24,134 nt of DNA. Source: JACPRL01 sp035573715. Lineage in GTDB: Bacteria > Acidobacteriota > Terriglobia > Acidiferrales > 2-02-FULL-67-57. Positions 7,284-15,813 of the stretch are shown here, in pieces (the stretch's first letter is position 1; each line of letters begins with the position of its first letter). A model generated the notes under the pieces. That model was given only the letters and a program-made list of their open reading frames with translations, was not told the DNA's origin and made no database searches. The stretch lies in NCBI GenBank assembly GCA_035573715.1, contig DATLZZ010000018.1, positions 1 through 24,134 on the forward strand. Direction: 5' to 3'. The translations under genes were made by a program, and so were the position numbers.

Positions 7284-7871
7284 ATGTCGCGCATCGGACG
7301 CAAGCCGATTGATGTGCCGCAAGGGGTCAGCATCAAGATTACTCCGCAGGCGGTGGAAGTACAGGGACCAAAGGGAAAGACCTCGGCGCCCGTGCCGCCT
7401 GGAGTGCTCTTCCGCCAGGAGGGCGCCAAGCTGGTGGTGCGCCCGGCCGCGGTGCCGGAAGGACCGGTGAGCAAGGAAGTCGTCGACCGGCTGACGCGCT
7501 CGGAGAAGGCCAACTGGGGTTTGGCGCGGGCGCTGGCCGCCAACGCCGTCCACGGCGTGACGCAAGGGTTTTCGAAGGAGCTGGAGATCGTCGGCGTGGG
7601 TTACAAAGCGGAAGTCCAGGGGCGCAAGGTGATTTTCAGCCTGGGCTATTCGAAGCCGATTGAGTACGCGCTGCCGGACGGCATTGAGGTGGCGGTGGAC
7701 AAGCAGACCCGCGTCAAGGTGAGCGGCATCGACAAGCAATTGGTGGGGCAGGTGACGGCGGAAATGCGCGCCCTGCGCCCGCCGGATCCTTACAAGCAGA
7801 AGGGAGTGCGGCTGGTGGGCGAGGTGCTGCGCAAGAAAGCCGGCAAGGCCGCCGCCACCGCGACCAAGTAG
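7284..7871 (+). CDS. rplF: 50S ribosomal protein L6
   Basis: L6 lies near the sarcin-ricin loop and factor-binding site. It begins MSRIGRKPIDVPQGVSIKIT, contains two tandem similar domains with EIVGVGYKAEVQGRKVIFSL between them, and shows the family signature PDPYKQKGVRLVGEVLRKKA near the end. At 195 residues it is about 15 longer than typical, partly from a segment around residues 50-56 and partly from the C-terminal GKAAATATK. GAGGT lies nine bases before the ATG. Only two bases separate it from rplR. Confidence 0.97.
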   Translation: MSRIGRKPIDVPQGVSIKITPQAVEVQGPKGKTSAPVPPGVLFRQEGAKLVVRPAAVPEGPVSKEVVDRLTRSEKANWGLARALAANAVHGVTQGFSKELEIVGVGYKAEVQGRKVIFSLGYSKPIEYALPDGIEVAVDKQTRVKVSGIDKQLVGQVTAEMRALRPPDPYKQKGVRLVGEVLRKKAGKAAATATK

Positions 7872-7873
7872 CC

Positions 7874-8266
7874 ATGCGCTTCGGACGAGCCCGCAAACCG
7901 GTTACCAAGCTGACCCAGAGCCAGCATCGCCGCATCCTGCACCGGCGCGTGCGCGAGCGCGTGCACGGTACGGCGGAGCGGCCGCGGTTGAGCGTGTTTC
8001 GGTCGCTGAAGCACATTTACGCCCAGGTCATCGACGACCGCGCCGGGCGGACGCTGGCCTCGGCGTCGTCGCGCGACAAGCAGGTTCGGGAGCAGGTGGC
8101 CTACGGCGGTAACGTGGCCGCCGCCAAGGCGGTGGGCAAGGCGGTGGCCGAGCGCGCCAAGGCCGCCGGGGTCACCCGGGTCGTCTTCGATCGGGGCGGC
8201 TATCAGTACCACGGCCGGGTCAAGGCGCTGGCAGACGCCGCCCGCGAAGCCGGACTCCAGTTTTGA
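7874..8266 (+). CDS. rplR: 50S ribosomal protein L18
   Basis: L18 binds 5S rRNA with L5. The 130-residue product shows HRRILHRRVRERVHGTAERP, RLSVFRSLKHIYAQVIDD and the C-terminal GVTRVVFDRGGYQYHGRVKA followed by LADAAREAGLQF. Residues 1 to about 15 (MRFGRARKPVTKLTQ) are slightly longer than usual. No clear Shine-Dalgarno sequence precedes the ATG, which lies two bases after the rplF stop, so coupling to rplF translation is likely. Confidence 0.96.
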   Translation: MRFGRARKPVTKLTQSQHRRILHRRVRERVHGTAERPRLSVFRSLKHIYAQVIDDRAGRTLASASSRDKQVREQVAYGGNVAAAKAVGKAVAERAKAAGVTRVVFDRGGYQYHGRVKALADAAREAGLQF

Positions 8267-8273
8267 TGAGAAC

Positions 8274-8804
8274 ATGAGCAAGAACACTTTCGAGGAGCGC
8301 GTGAGACAACAGAAACCAATTGACGGCAGCAGCTTGCAGTTGAAGGAATTCGTCGTGTCCATCAACCGCGTCACCAAGGTGGTGAAGGGCGGCAAGAACC
8401 TGAGCTTTTCGGCTCTGGTGGTGGTGGGCGACGGCGCCGGCATCGTGGGCCACGGCCTGGGCAAGGCCCGCGAAGTCCCGATGGCCATTCGCAAGGGGAT
8501 CGAATTGGCGAAGAAGAACCTGGTGCGCATCAACCTGACGCCGCCGACCATCCCGCATCAGGTGGAGGGTCGCTACTCGGCCAGCCGCGTGCTGCTCAAG
8601 CCGGCGCCGGAAGGCACCGGCGTGATCGCCGGCGGGCCGGTGCGGCCGGTGATGGAGGCGACCGGAATTCAGAACGTGCTCACCAAGGCCATCGGCAACA
8701 CCAACGCGCACAACGTCGTCAAGGCCACGCTGGATGCGCTGCTGCAACTGAAGGACAAGGCGACGGTAGCACAGATTCGCGGCAAGGAAGCCCAGGAGCT
8801 GTAG
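8274..8804 (+). CDS. rpsE: 30S ribosomal protein S5
   Basis: S5 is a 30S protein near the decoding centre that affects accuracy. The 176-residue product has SLQLKEFVVSINRVTKVVKG, GGKNLSFSALVVVGDGAGIV, GHGLGKAREVPMAIRKGIE and the C-terminal GVIAGGPVRPVMEATGIQNV, all conserved. The ATG at 8274 gives the usual start (MSKNTFEERV). An ATG at 8266 is out of frame. The upstream sequence offers only a weak GATGAG, and the gene starts eight bases after rplR. Confidence 0.97.
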   Translation: MSKNTFEERVRQQKPIDGSSLQLKEFVVSINRVTKVVKGGKNLSFSALVVVGDGAGIVGHGLGKAREVPMAIRKGIELAKKNLVRINLTPPTIPHQVEGRYSASRVLLKPAPEGTGVIAGGPVRPVMEATGIQNVLTKAIGNTNAHNVVKATLDALLQLKDKATVAQIRGKEAQEL

Positions 8805-8807
8805 GAG

Positions 8808-9005
8808 ATGGCGCGGCGCAAATCGAGCGGGAAGCTGAAGATCAAGTGGGTGCGGAGCTGGATCGCCTGCACCGAAAAGCAGCGCGCCTGCGTCCGGGGG
8901 CTGGGGCTGCGGCGGCTGAACGACGTGGTGGAGCGCCCAGACACGCCGGCCGTCCGCGGGCTGGTGGCGTCGGTGCCGCATTTGGTCCGGATTGTGGAGG
9001 AATAG
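8808..9005 (+). CDS. rpmD: 50S ribosomal protein L30
   Basis: L30 is a small peripheral 50S protein. The 65-residue product has GKLKIKWVRSWIACTEKQRA, then VRGLGLRRLNDVVERPDTPA and ends VPHLVRIVEE, matching the ferredoxin-like L30 fold. AGGAGCTG, within the end of rpsE, is the probable ribosome-binding site, and only three bases separate the genes. Identification is helped by position: rpsE-rpmD-rplO is the near-universal order. Confidence 0.96.
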   Translation: MARRKSSGKLKIKWVRSWIACTEKQRACVRGLGLRRLNDVVERPDTPAVRGLVASVPHLVRIVEE

Positions 9006-9008
9006 CGA

Positions 9009-9485
9009 ATGGCGGAACTGAGCAATCTGCGTCGGCCGCGCGGAGCGGTGAAAGAGCCGCAGCGCGTCGGCCGGGGTGTGGGCGCGCGCAAGTCCAAGAC
9101 GGCGGGCAAGGGCAACAAGGGGCAGCTCTCGCGCAGCGGCGTGCGCAAGCGCCCGGGGTTTGAGGGCGGCCAGATGCCGCTGCACCGGCGGCTGCCGAAG
9201 CGCGGCTTCGCCAACATTTTTCGCCGCGAGTACGCCATCGTGAACGTGGAATCGCTGAACTGCTTTGCCGCCGGCGCGCGGGTGACGCCGGAGGCGCTGC
9301 GCGAGCAGGGACTGGTTCGCCAGCCGCTGCCGGTCAAAATCCTCGGCGAGGGCGCGGTGAGCGTGAAACTGGCGGTGGCAGCGCATGCCTTCAGCGCCTC
9401 GGCCAAAGAGAAAATCGAAAAGGCCGGCGGGTCGGTGGAAGTCCTGCCGCTGACGCCGGCGCGGAGCGAGGCCGCCCAGGCGTAA
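9009..9485 (+). CDS. rplO: 50S ribosomal protein L15
   Basis: L15 is a 50S protein with a long extended N-terminal arm that helps late assembly. The 158-residue product has the glycine/arginine-rich arm RVGRGVGARKSKTAGKGNKG, GVRKRPGFEGGQMPLHRRLP, KRGFANIFRREYAIVNV and the C-terminal signature-like HAFSASAKEKIEKAGGSVEV. Length is slightly above average because of a PLTPARSEAAQA tail. GTGGAGGAA precedes the ATG by a few bases. secY starts six bases later. Confidence 0.96.
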   Translation: MAELSNLRRPRGAVKEPQRVGRGVGARKSKTAGKGNKGQLSRSGVRKRPGFEGGQMPLHRRLPKRGFANIFRREYAIVNVESLNCFAAGARVTPEALREQGLVRQPLPVKILGEGAVSVKLAVAAHAFSASAKEKIEKAGGSVEVLPLTPARSEAAQA

Positions 9486-9491
9486 CCGCGT

Positions 9492-10904
<1,413 letters not shown>

Positions 10905-10906
10905 CC

Positions 10907-11599
10907 ATGGCCGACGCCGGGAATCTGCGTCCGCTCGTGTTTCTCGGTCCGCCGGGAGCCGGCAAGGGCACGCAGGCGCGGATGGTGGCCGAGCGTCTGG
11001 GGGTTCCGCAGATTTCGACCGGCGATATGTTCCGCGACCATGCGGCGCGCGGCACCGAGCTCGGCCGCCAGGCCAAGGCGGTGATGGAGCGCGGTGAGTT
11101 GGTGAGCGACGACATTGTGGTGGGGATGGTGGCCGAGCGCATCGCCCGGCCCGATTGCGCCAAGGGGTTCATTCTGGACGGCTTCCCGCGCACGGTGCCG
11201 CAGGCCGAGCGCCTGGAAGCTTTGTTGGCCGAGACCGGCCACCCGGCCGTGCTTGCCGTCAACTTCAGCCTAAGTTATACTAATCTGGTCAGGCGGCTCA
11301 CCGGACGACGCACCTGCGTTCTCTGCGGCGAGATCTACAACATCCACTTCCGGCCTCCGAAGGTCGAGGGTCGGTGTGACCGCGACGGCGGCGAGTTGAC
11401 CCAACGCGCCGACGACCGCGAGGAGGTCATCCGCGAGCGCCTGGCCGCATACCAGCGGCAGACGCAGCCCCTGATCGATTTCTACCGTCAGCGCGGCTCC
11501 TTGCTGGAGGTGGACGCCGAAGCGCCGCCGGAGGAGTTGACCCGGCGGCTGCTCGCTTTGTTGGCCGAGAACAAAGTGTCGGCGGGGAGCGCGGTATGA
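10907..11599 (+). CDS. adk: Adenylate kinase with zinc-type LID
   Basis: This enzyme converts ATP + AMP to 2 ADP. The 230-residue product has a P-loop GPPGAGKGT at residues 14-22, the AMP-binding STGDMFR (38-44) and the conserved DGFPRT (91-96). It is a long-form enzyme: the LID carries Cys137, Cys140, Cys157 and Asp160, the Cys3Asp zinc arrangement known from Bacillus subtilis adenylate kinase. GGCGAGG lies six bases before the ATG. The stop overlaps map by ATGA. The codons near 11270-11285 (AGT TAT ACT AAT) are AT-rich compared with the rest of the gene; see the candidate promoter there. Confidence 0.97.
   Translation: MADAGNLRPLVFLGPPGAGKGTQARMVAERLGVPQISTGDMFRDHAARGTELGRQAKAVMERGELVSDDIVVGMVAERIARPDCAKGFILDGFPRTVPQAERLEALLAETGHPAVLAVNFSLSYTNLVRRLTGRRTCVLCGEIYNIHFRPPKVEGRCDRDGGELTQRADDREEVIRERLAAYQRQTQPLIDFYRQRGSLLEVDAEAPPEELTRRLLALLAENKVSAGSAV
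11253..11281 (+). promoter_or_regulatory. Candidate internal sigma70-type promoter inside adk
   Basis: TTGCCG (11253-11258), a 17-base spacer and TATACT (11276-11281) lie within the adk coding sequence, facing map, infA, rpmJ, rpsM, rpsK, rpsD, rpoA and rplQ. The local codons are unusually AT-rich for this gene. It is a prediction from hexamer match and spacing only. Confidence 0.45.
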
Positions 11600-12348
11600 T
11601 TGTCTGCAAGTCGACGCCGGAGATCGAGAAGATGCGCGCCGCCGGCCGCGTGGTGGCGAGGGTGTTGGACGAAGTGGCGCATCGCGTCACGCCGGGAATT
11701 ACGACGCTGGAGCTCGAAGCGGTGGCGGAAGACGTCATCGCCCGCGAGGGCGCCGTGCCGGCCTTCAAGGGCTACCACGGGTATCCGTGCGTGCTGTGCA
11801 CCTCGGTCAATGAGGAGATTGTTCACGGCATCCCGTCGGAGCGGAAGGTGATGCGCGGCGACATCGTTTCGATTGATGTCGGCGTCAAACTCGACGGGTT
11901 TTACGCCGACAGCGCCACCACGGTGGCGCTGGAACCGGTGTCGCGCGAGGTGGAACGGTTGCTGCAGGTGACGCGCGAAGCACTGGAGCTCGGCATCGCC
12001 CAGGCGAAAGCCGGCAACTACCTGGCGGATATTTCGGAAGCCATCCAGCGCCACGTGGAAGCCGCGGGCTTCCACGTGGTGCGCGAGTTTGTGGGGCACG
12101 GCATCGGCACAGCGCTGCACGAAGAGCCGCAGGTGCCGAACTACGTGTCGCCGGGAAAAGGCCGGGGGCCGAAGCTGGCGCCGGGGATGGTGCTGGCTAT
12201 CGAGCCCATGGTGACTACGGGCTCGCCGGCGGTGCGGATGCAGTCGAACCGTTGGACGGCGCAGACGACCGACGGCGGCTACGCGGCCCACTTTGAGCAC
12301 ACCGTGGCGGTCACGGAGAACGGGCCCCGGGTTTTGACGCTGCCGTAA
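11596..12348 (+). CDS. map: Methionine aminopeptidase, type I
   Basis: This metalloenzyme removes the initiator methionine from nascent proteins. The 250-residue product has the pita-bread fold signatures and all five metal ligands: Asp94 and Asp105 (IVSIDVGVKLDGFYADSA), His168 (EFVGHGIGTALHEEP), Glu203 (LAIEPMVT) and Glu234 (AAHFEHTVAV). There is no long N-terminal zinc extension, so it is the short bacterial class. The ATG overlaps the adk stop (ATGA), with GGGGAG six bases upstream. Its place between adk and infA fits this operon type. Confidence 0.97.
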   Translation: MIVCKSTPEIEKMRAAGRVVARVLDEVAHRVTPGITTLELEAVAEDVIAREGAVPAFKGYHGYPCVLCTSVNEEIVHGIPSERKVMRGDIVSIDVGVKLDGFYADSATTVALEPVSREVERLLQVTREALELGIAQAKAGNYLADISEAIQRHVEAAGFHVVREFVGHGIGTALHEEPQVPNYVSPGKGRGPKLAPGMVLAIEPMVTTGSPAVRMQSNRWTAQTTDGGYAAHFEHTVAVTENGPRVLTLP

Positions 12349-12366
12349 GCAGAGGCAAGGGAGGCT

Positions 12367-12585
12367 ATGCCGAAAGAAGACGCGATTGAGGTGGACGGCA
12401 CGGTGATTGAAACCCTGCCCAACGCCATGTTTCGCGTCGAGCTGGAGAATAAGCATCAGGTGCTGGCTCACATCTCCGGCCGGATGCGGAAGAATTTCAT
12501 CCGCATCCTGCCGGGTGACCGCGTGCGGTTGGAGCTGTCGCCCTACGACCTGACGCGGGGCCGTATCACCTATCGGTTCAAGTAG
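12367..12585 (+). CDS. infA: Translation initiation factor IF-1
   Basis: IF-1 is a single OB-fold protein that blocks the A site during initiation. The 72-residue product is of exact family length, with DAIEVDGTVIETLPNAMFRV, ELENKHQVLAHISGRMRKNF, IRILPGDRVRLELSPYDLTR and GRITYRFK. AAGGGAGG lies just upstream of the ATG. It follows map by 18 bases and is followed by rpmJ. Confidence 0.98.
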   Translation: MPKEDAIEVDGTVIETLPNAMFRVELENKHQVLAHISGRMRKNFIRILPGDRVRLELSPYDLTRGRITYRFK

Positions 12586-12593
12586 GAGACGCG

Positions 12594-12707
12594 ATGAAGG
12601 TTCGAGCATCGGTGAAGAAGATTTGCGCCAAGTGCAAGATCATCCGCCGCCGCGGTCAGGTGCGGGTGATTTGCGCCAACCCCAAGCACAAGCAGCGCCA
12701 GGGGTAG
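12594..12707 (+). CDS. rpmJ: 50S ribosomal protein L36, zinc form
   Basis: L36 is the smallest 50S protein, a zinc ribbon near the L7/L12 stalk base. The 37-residue product reads MKVRASVKKICAKCKIIRRR and then GQVRVICANPKHKQRQG. The zinc ligands Cys11, Cys14, Cys27 and His32 are all present, so it is the zinc-containing (C+) form. TAGGAGA lies before the ATG, which is eight bases after infA. Length and sequence match the family exactly. Confidence 0.97.
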   Translation: MKVRASVKKICAKCKIIRRRGQVRVICANPKHKQRQG

Positions 12708-12719
12708 GGAGGAAAACCA

Positions 12720-13112
12720 ATGGCACGCATCGCCGGGGTGGACCTGCCGCCCCAGAAGAATATCTGGATCGGCCTGACCCGCATCTACGGCATCGGGCAG
12801 GCGCGCTCGCAGAGCATCCTGGCCGCTGCCCAGGTGGATCGCTTCAAGAAGGTCAGGGACCTGACGGAAGACGAAGTCACCCGCATCCGGCAGAAGATTG
12901 ACGAAGAGGGGCGCGTGGAAGGCGATCTCCGCAAAGAGATCGCCATGAACATCAAGCGCCTGATGGAAATCGGCTGCTACCGCGGCCTGCGCCATCGGCG
13001 CGGCCTGCCGGTGCGCGGCCAGCGCACGCATACCAACGCCCGCACCCGCAAGGGCCCGCGCCGCCAGACGGTGGCGCTGAAGCGCAAGGCTCCGGTCGGG
13101 AAGAAGGGGTAA
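12720..13112 (+). CDS. rpsM: 30S ribosomal protein S13
   Basis: S13 sits at the top of the 30S head, contacts P-site tRNA and forms bridges to the 50S. The 130-residue product starts MARIAGVDLPPQKNIWIGLT, has RIYGIGQARSQSILAAAQV (helix-hairpin-helix), KEIAMNIKRLMEIGCYRGLR and HRRGLPVRGQRTHTNARTRK before a basic tail ending PVGKKG. It is a few residues longer than average at both ends. GGGAGGAAAA precedes the ATG. In E. coli the alpha operon S4 operator lies here; I saw no clear pseudoknot equivalent. Confidence 0.97.
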   Translation: MARIAGVDLPPQKNIWIGLTRIYGIGQARSQSILAAAQVDRFKKVRDLTEDEVTRIRQKIDEEGRVEGDLRKEIAMNIKRLMEIGCYRGLRHRRGLPVRGQRTHTNARTRKGPRRQTVALKRKAPVGKKG

Positions 13113-13121
13113 AGGAGACTC

Positions 13122-13571
13122 ATGGCCAAAGCCAAAGAAGGCACTGAACCGCAGGCGGGCGCGCCGGCCGCTCCGGCGAAGCCGGCGCGGCGCAAGGAAT
13201 TTCGCAAGAAGCGCGAGAAGCGCCACGTCCCAGTGGGTATTGCGCACATCCAGGCGACCTTCAACAACACCGTGGTCAGCATCAGCGACACCAACGGGAA
13301 TGTGGTGGCGTGGTCGAGCGCCGGCTCGGTCGGCTTCAAAGGGTCGCGCAAGGGCACTCCGTTCGCGGCCGGGCAGGCGGCTGCGGCCGCGGCCTCACGG
13401 GCTCGCGAGGCGGGGATGCGACAGGTGGAAGTTCGGGTCAAGGGGCCCGGCTCGGGCCGCGAGTCGGCCATCCGCGCCCTGGCCACCGCCGGTTTGCAGG
13501 TTACGGTGATCAAAGACACCACGCCCACGCCGCACAACGGCTGCCGTCCGCCGAAGCGGCGCCGGGTGTAG
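13122..13571 (+). CDS. rpsK: 30S ribosomal protein S11 with N-terminal extension
   Basis: S11 lies on the 30S platform near the mRNA exit. The core starts near residue 36 with VPVGIAHIQATFNNTVVSIS and continues through FKGSRKGTPFAAGQAAAAAA and VRVKGPGSGRESAIRALATA, ending TPHNGCRPPKRRRV. The usual length is about 129, here 149. The extra residues are an N-terminal Ala/Pro/Lys-rich stretch (residues 5-25, including GAPAAPAKPARRKE). AAGGAGA precedes the ATG, and no later in-frame ATG would give a better start. Confidence 0.96.
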   Translation: MAKAKEGTEPQAGAPAAPAKPARRKEFRKKREKRHVPVGIAHIQATFNNTVVSISDTNGNVVAWSSAGSVGFKGSRKGTPFAAGQAAAAAASRAREAGMRQVEVRVKGPGSGRESAIRALATAGLQVTVIKDTTPTPHNGCRPPKRRRV

Positions 13572-13582
13572 CGGGTTTACGC

Positions 13583-13589
13583 AGGAGGT
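13583..13589 (+). promoter_or_regulatory. Consensus Shine-Dalgarno site deciding the rpsD TTG start
   Basis: AGGAGGT, a full anti-16S match, lies nine bases before TTG 13599. It compensates for the rare start codon and fixes the rpsD N-terminus. Confidence 0.8.
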
Positions 13590-13598
13590 ACAGGGAAC

Positions 13599-14231
13599 TT
13601 GGCACGCTACCGAGAAGCGGTCTGCCGGCTCTGCCGGCGCGAAGGCATGAAGCTCTACCTCAAAGGGGAGCGTTGCTTCACCGAGAAGTGCGCCATCGAG
13701 AAGACCAACGTCCCGCCCGGGCAGCACGGCGGGGCGCGGCGGCGCAAGCTCGGAAGCTACGGCGAGCAGTTGCGGATGAAGCAGCGCGTCCGCCGCGTCT
13801 ACGGCGTGCTGGAGACGCAGTTCCGCAACGTCTTCGAGAAGGCCGAGCGGCAGTCGGGCAAGACGGGCGAAAACCTGCTGATGATGCTGGAGCGGCGGCT
13901 GGACACCATCGTGCACCGCGCCGGCTTCGCCACCTCGCGGGCGCACGCCCGGCAACTGGTGCTGCACGGGCACGTGCGGGTGAACGGGCGCAAGGTCAAC
14001 GTCCCCTCGGCGCTGGTGAACGTGAACGACGAAATCACGCTGAAAGAGGGAATGAAACAGAACGCCGGCGTGCTGCAGGCCAGGGAGCTGGCGAGCCGGC
14101 AGTCGATTCCGAGCTGGCTGGAAGTGGACCGCGACGCTTTCCGCGCCCGACTGACGGCGCTCCCCAAGCGCGAGGAGCTGGCCACGCCGCCGGTGAACGA
14201 GCAACTGATTGTCGAACTGTATTCGAGGTAA
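13599..14231 (+). CDS. rpsD: 30S ribosomal protein S4, zinc form (TTG start)
   Basis: S4 is a primary 16S-binding protein that nucleates 30S assembly. The 210-residue product begins ARYREAVCRLCRREGMKLYL after the initiator, with four zinc-type cysteines at 9, 12, 26 and 31. It continues with PPGQHG, LLMMLERRLDTIVHRAGFAT and the S4 RNA-binding domain SRAHARQLVLHGHVRVNGRK. The start codon is TTG: the family begins MARY, and the first in-frame ATG comes only at residue 17, inside the zinc motif. The upstream AGGAGGT is ideal. It lies between rpsK and rpoA as in many non-proteobacterial and some proteobacterial clusters. Confidence 0.96.
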   Translation: MARYREAVCRLCRREGMKLYLKGERCFTEKCAIEKTNVPPGQHGGARRRKLGSYGEQLRMKQRVRRVYGVLETQFRNVFEKAERQSGKTGENLLMMLERRLDTIVHRAGFATSRAHARQLVLHGHVRVNGRKVNVPSALVNVNDEITLKEGMKQNAGVLQARELASRQSIPSWLEVDRDAFRARLTALPKREELATPPVNEQLIVELYSR

Positions 14232-14249
14232 AACAGGAGGAACGCATTC

Positions 14250-15284
14250 ATGTGGAAAGGATTTCAGAAACCCAAGCGGCTGGCGTGCGAGGTCGAAACG
14301 CTCACCGACCGCTACGGCAAGTTTTCCGCGCAGCCGTTTGAGCGCGGCTTCGGAACCACCATCGGCAACGCGCTGCGGCGGGTGCTGCTGAGCTCGATTG
14401 AAGGCGCAGCCATCACCGCGGTGAAGATCGAGGGTGTGCTGCACGAATTCCAGTCCATCCCCGGCGTCACCGAGGACGCCACCGACATCATCCTCAACCT
14501 CAAGCAGGTGCCGCTGCGGCTGCACAACCCGGACGCGGTCAAGACCCTGACGCTGTTCGCCGATAAGCCGGGCGAGGTGACCTCGGCGATGCTGGAAGGC
14601 GACGCCGACGTCGAAATCCTCGACAAGAACGTTTATCTGGCCACGGTGGGCGAGGGCGGCAAGCTGCAGGTGGAAATGCGGGTCAAGAACGGCCGCGGCT
14701 ACGTGAGCGCCGACCGCAACTTCGATGAAGACCTTCCCATCGGCTACATCCCGATCGACTCGGTGCACTCGCCGGTGCGCAAGGTGAACTACACCGTCGA
14801 AGCGGCGCGCCTGGGGCAGATGACCGACTACGACAAGCTCAACCTGGAAGTGTGGACTAATGGCACCATCAAGCCCGGCGACGCCATCGGCCTGGCCGCC
14901 AAGCTCCTCAAGGATCACATGAACATCTTCATTGCCTTCGAAGAGGAGAAGCCGAGCGAAGAGGAGCGCGCCGAGCGCGCCTACGACCCGCGCCAGGAAT
15001 ACCTGGGGCGGTCGGTGGACGAGCTGGAGCTCAGCGTGCGCGCCTACAACTGCCTGAAGAACGCCAACATCCGCACCATCGGCGACCTGGTGCAGCGCAG
15101 CGAGCAGGAGATGCTGCGCACCAAGAACTTCGGGCGCAAGTCGCTGAACGAAATCAAGGAGCTGCTGCAGCGGATGAACCTGCAGTTGGGGATGAAACTC
15201 GACGAGCACGGCCGCATCGTCTGGCCGCCGCTCGAATCCGCTGCACCGGCCGAGGGCGAAACCGCTCCGGCGCCGTCGCTCTAA
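14250..15284 (+). CDS. rpoA: DNA-directed RNA polymerase alpha subunit
   Basis: The alpha dimer is the scaffold for RNA polymerase assembly. The 344-residue product has the N-terminal assembly domain (about residues 1-235) with GKFSAQPFERGFGTTIGNAL and RRVLLSSIEGAAITAVKIEG, a charged linker (EEEKPSEEERAERAY), and the C-terminal domain from about 252 to 322. Arg264 in SVRAYNCLKNANIRTIGDL corresponds to the E. coli residue (Arg265) that binds UP elements. The last 20 or so residues are an acidic Ala/Pro tail. CAGGAGGAA precedes the ATG. Confidence 0.98.
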   Translation: MWKGFQKPKRLACEVETLTDRYGKFSAQPFERGFGTTIGNALRRVLLSSIEGAAITAVKIEGVLHEFQSIPGVTEDATDIILNLKQVPLRLHNPDAVKTLTLFADKPGEVTSAMLEGDADVEILDKNVYLATVGEGGKLQVEMRVKNGRGYVSADRNFDEDLPIGYIPIDSVHSPVRKVNYTVEAARLGQMTDYDKLNLEVWTNGTIKPGDAIGLAAKLLKDHMNIFIAFEEEKPSEEERAERAYDPRQEYLGRSVDELELSVRAYNCLKNANIRTIGDLVQRSEQEMLRTKNFGRKSLNEIKELLQRMNLQLGMKLDEHGRIVWPPLESAAPAEGETAPAPSL

Positions 15285-15300
15285 ATCGGGAGACCGTCGT

Positions 15301-15741
15301 ATGCGCCACCGCCGCGGATACCGCAAGCTGGGCCGCAATTCGAGCCACCGGCGCGCCACCTTGCGCAACCTGGTGACGAACCTGCTCGAGCGCGAGCGCA
15401 TCACCACTACCTCGGCCCGCGCCAAGGAAGTGCGGCCGCTGGCGGAGAAGATGATTACGCTGGGCAAGCGCGACACGCTGCACACCCGCCGGCAGGCGGC
15501 GGCGTTCCTGACCAGCCCGCCGGTGGTGAAGAAGCTGTTCTCCACGCTGGCGCCGCGGTTTGCCGACCGGCCCGGAGGTTATGTGCGCATCATCCCGCTC
15601 GGCTGGCGTCGCGGGGACGGCGCTGACGAAGCCATCGTCGAGCTCCTCGGCTCCGAGCTCAAGCCCAAGGTGAAGAAGGAAAAGAAGAAGGCCGAGCCGG
15701 AAGCGCCGGCCGCTCCGGCGGAGGGCAAGCAGGAATCGTAA
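15301..15741 (+). CDS. rplQ: 50S ribosomal protein L17 with C-terminal tail
   Basis: L17 is a 50S protein near the tunnel exit. The N-terminal 115 or so residues are standard: MRHRRGYRKLGRNSSHRRAT, LRNLVTNLLERERITTTSAR, AKEVRPLAEKMITLGKRDT, GYVRIIPLGWRRGDGADEAI. The total of 146 is about 20-30 residues more than usual because of a tail that is first lysine-rich (KVKKEKKKAEPEA) and then Ala/Pro-rich. GGGAGA lies before the ATG. It is the last gene of the supercluster and is followed at once by a strong terminator. Confidence 0.97.
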   Translation: MRHRRGYRKLGRNSSHRRATLRNLVTNLLERERITTTSARAKEVRPLAEKMITLGKRDTLHTRRQAAAFLTSPPVVKKLFSTLAPRFADRPGGYVRIIPLGWRRGDGADEAIVELLGSELKPKVKKEKKKAEPEAPAAPAEGKQES

Positions 15742-15754
15742 CTATTGAGCCGAG

Positions 15755-15786
15755 CCCGGCGGCTCCCGCCGCCGGGTCTTTGTTTT
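15755..15786 (+). terminator. Intrinsic terminator after rplQ
   Basis: A perfect nine-base-pair GC stem, CCCGGCGGC (15755-15763) with GCCGCCGGG (15768-15776), closes a TCCC loop and is followed by TCTTTGTTTT. It begins 14 bases after the rplQ stop and ends the ribosomal supercluster transcript. It lacks an upstream A-run, so it acts mainly on the plus strand. Confidence 0.93.
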
Positions 15787-15813
15787 GACCCCCTATCTCA
15801 GCGGCTAAATCCG

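Noticed and set aside
13395..15545. A 716-codon minus-strand open frame across rpsK-rpsD-rpoA-rplQ
   Set aside because: It is a shadow of highly conserved plus-strand genes; the translation is His/Arg/Ala-rich with no recognisable domain.
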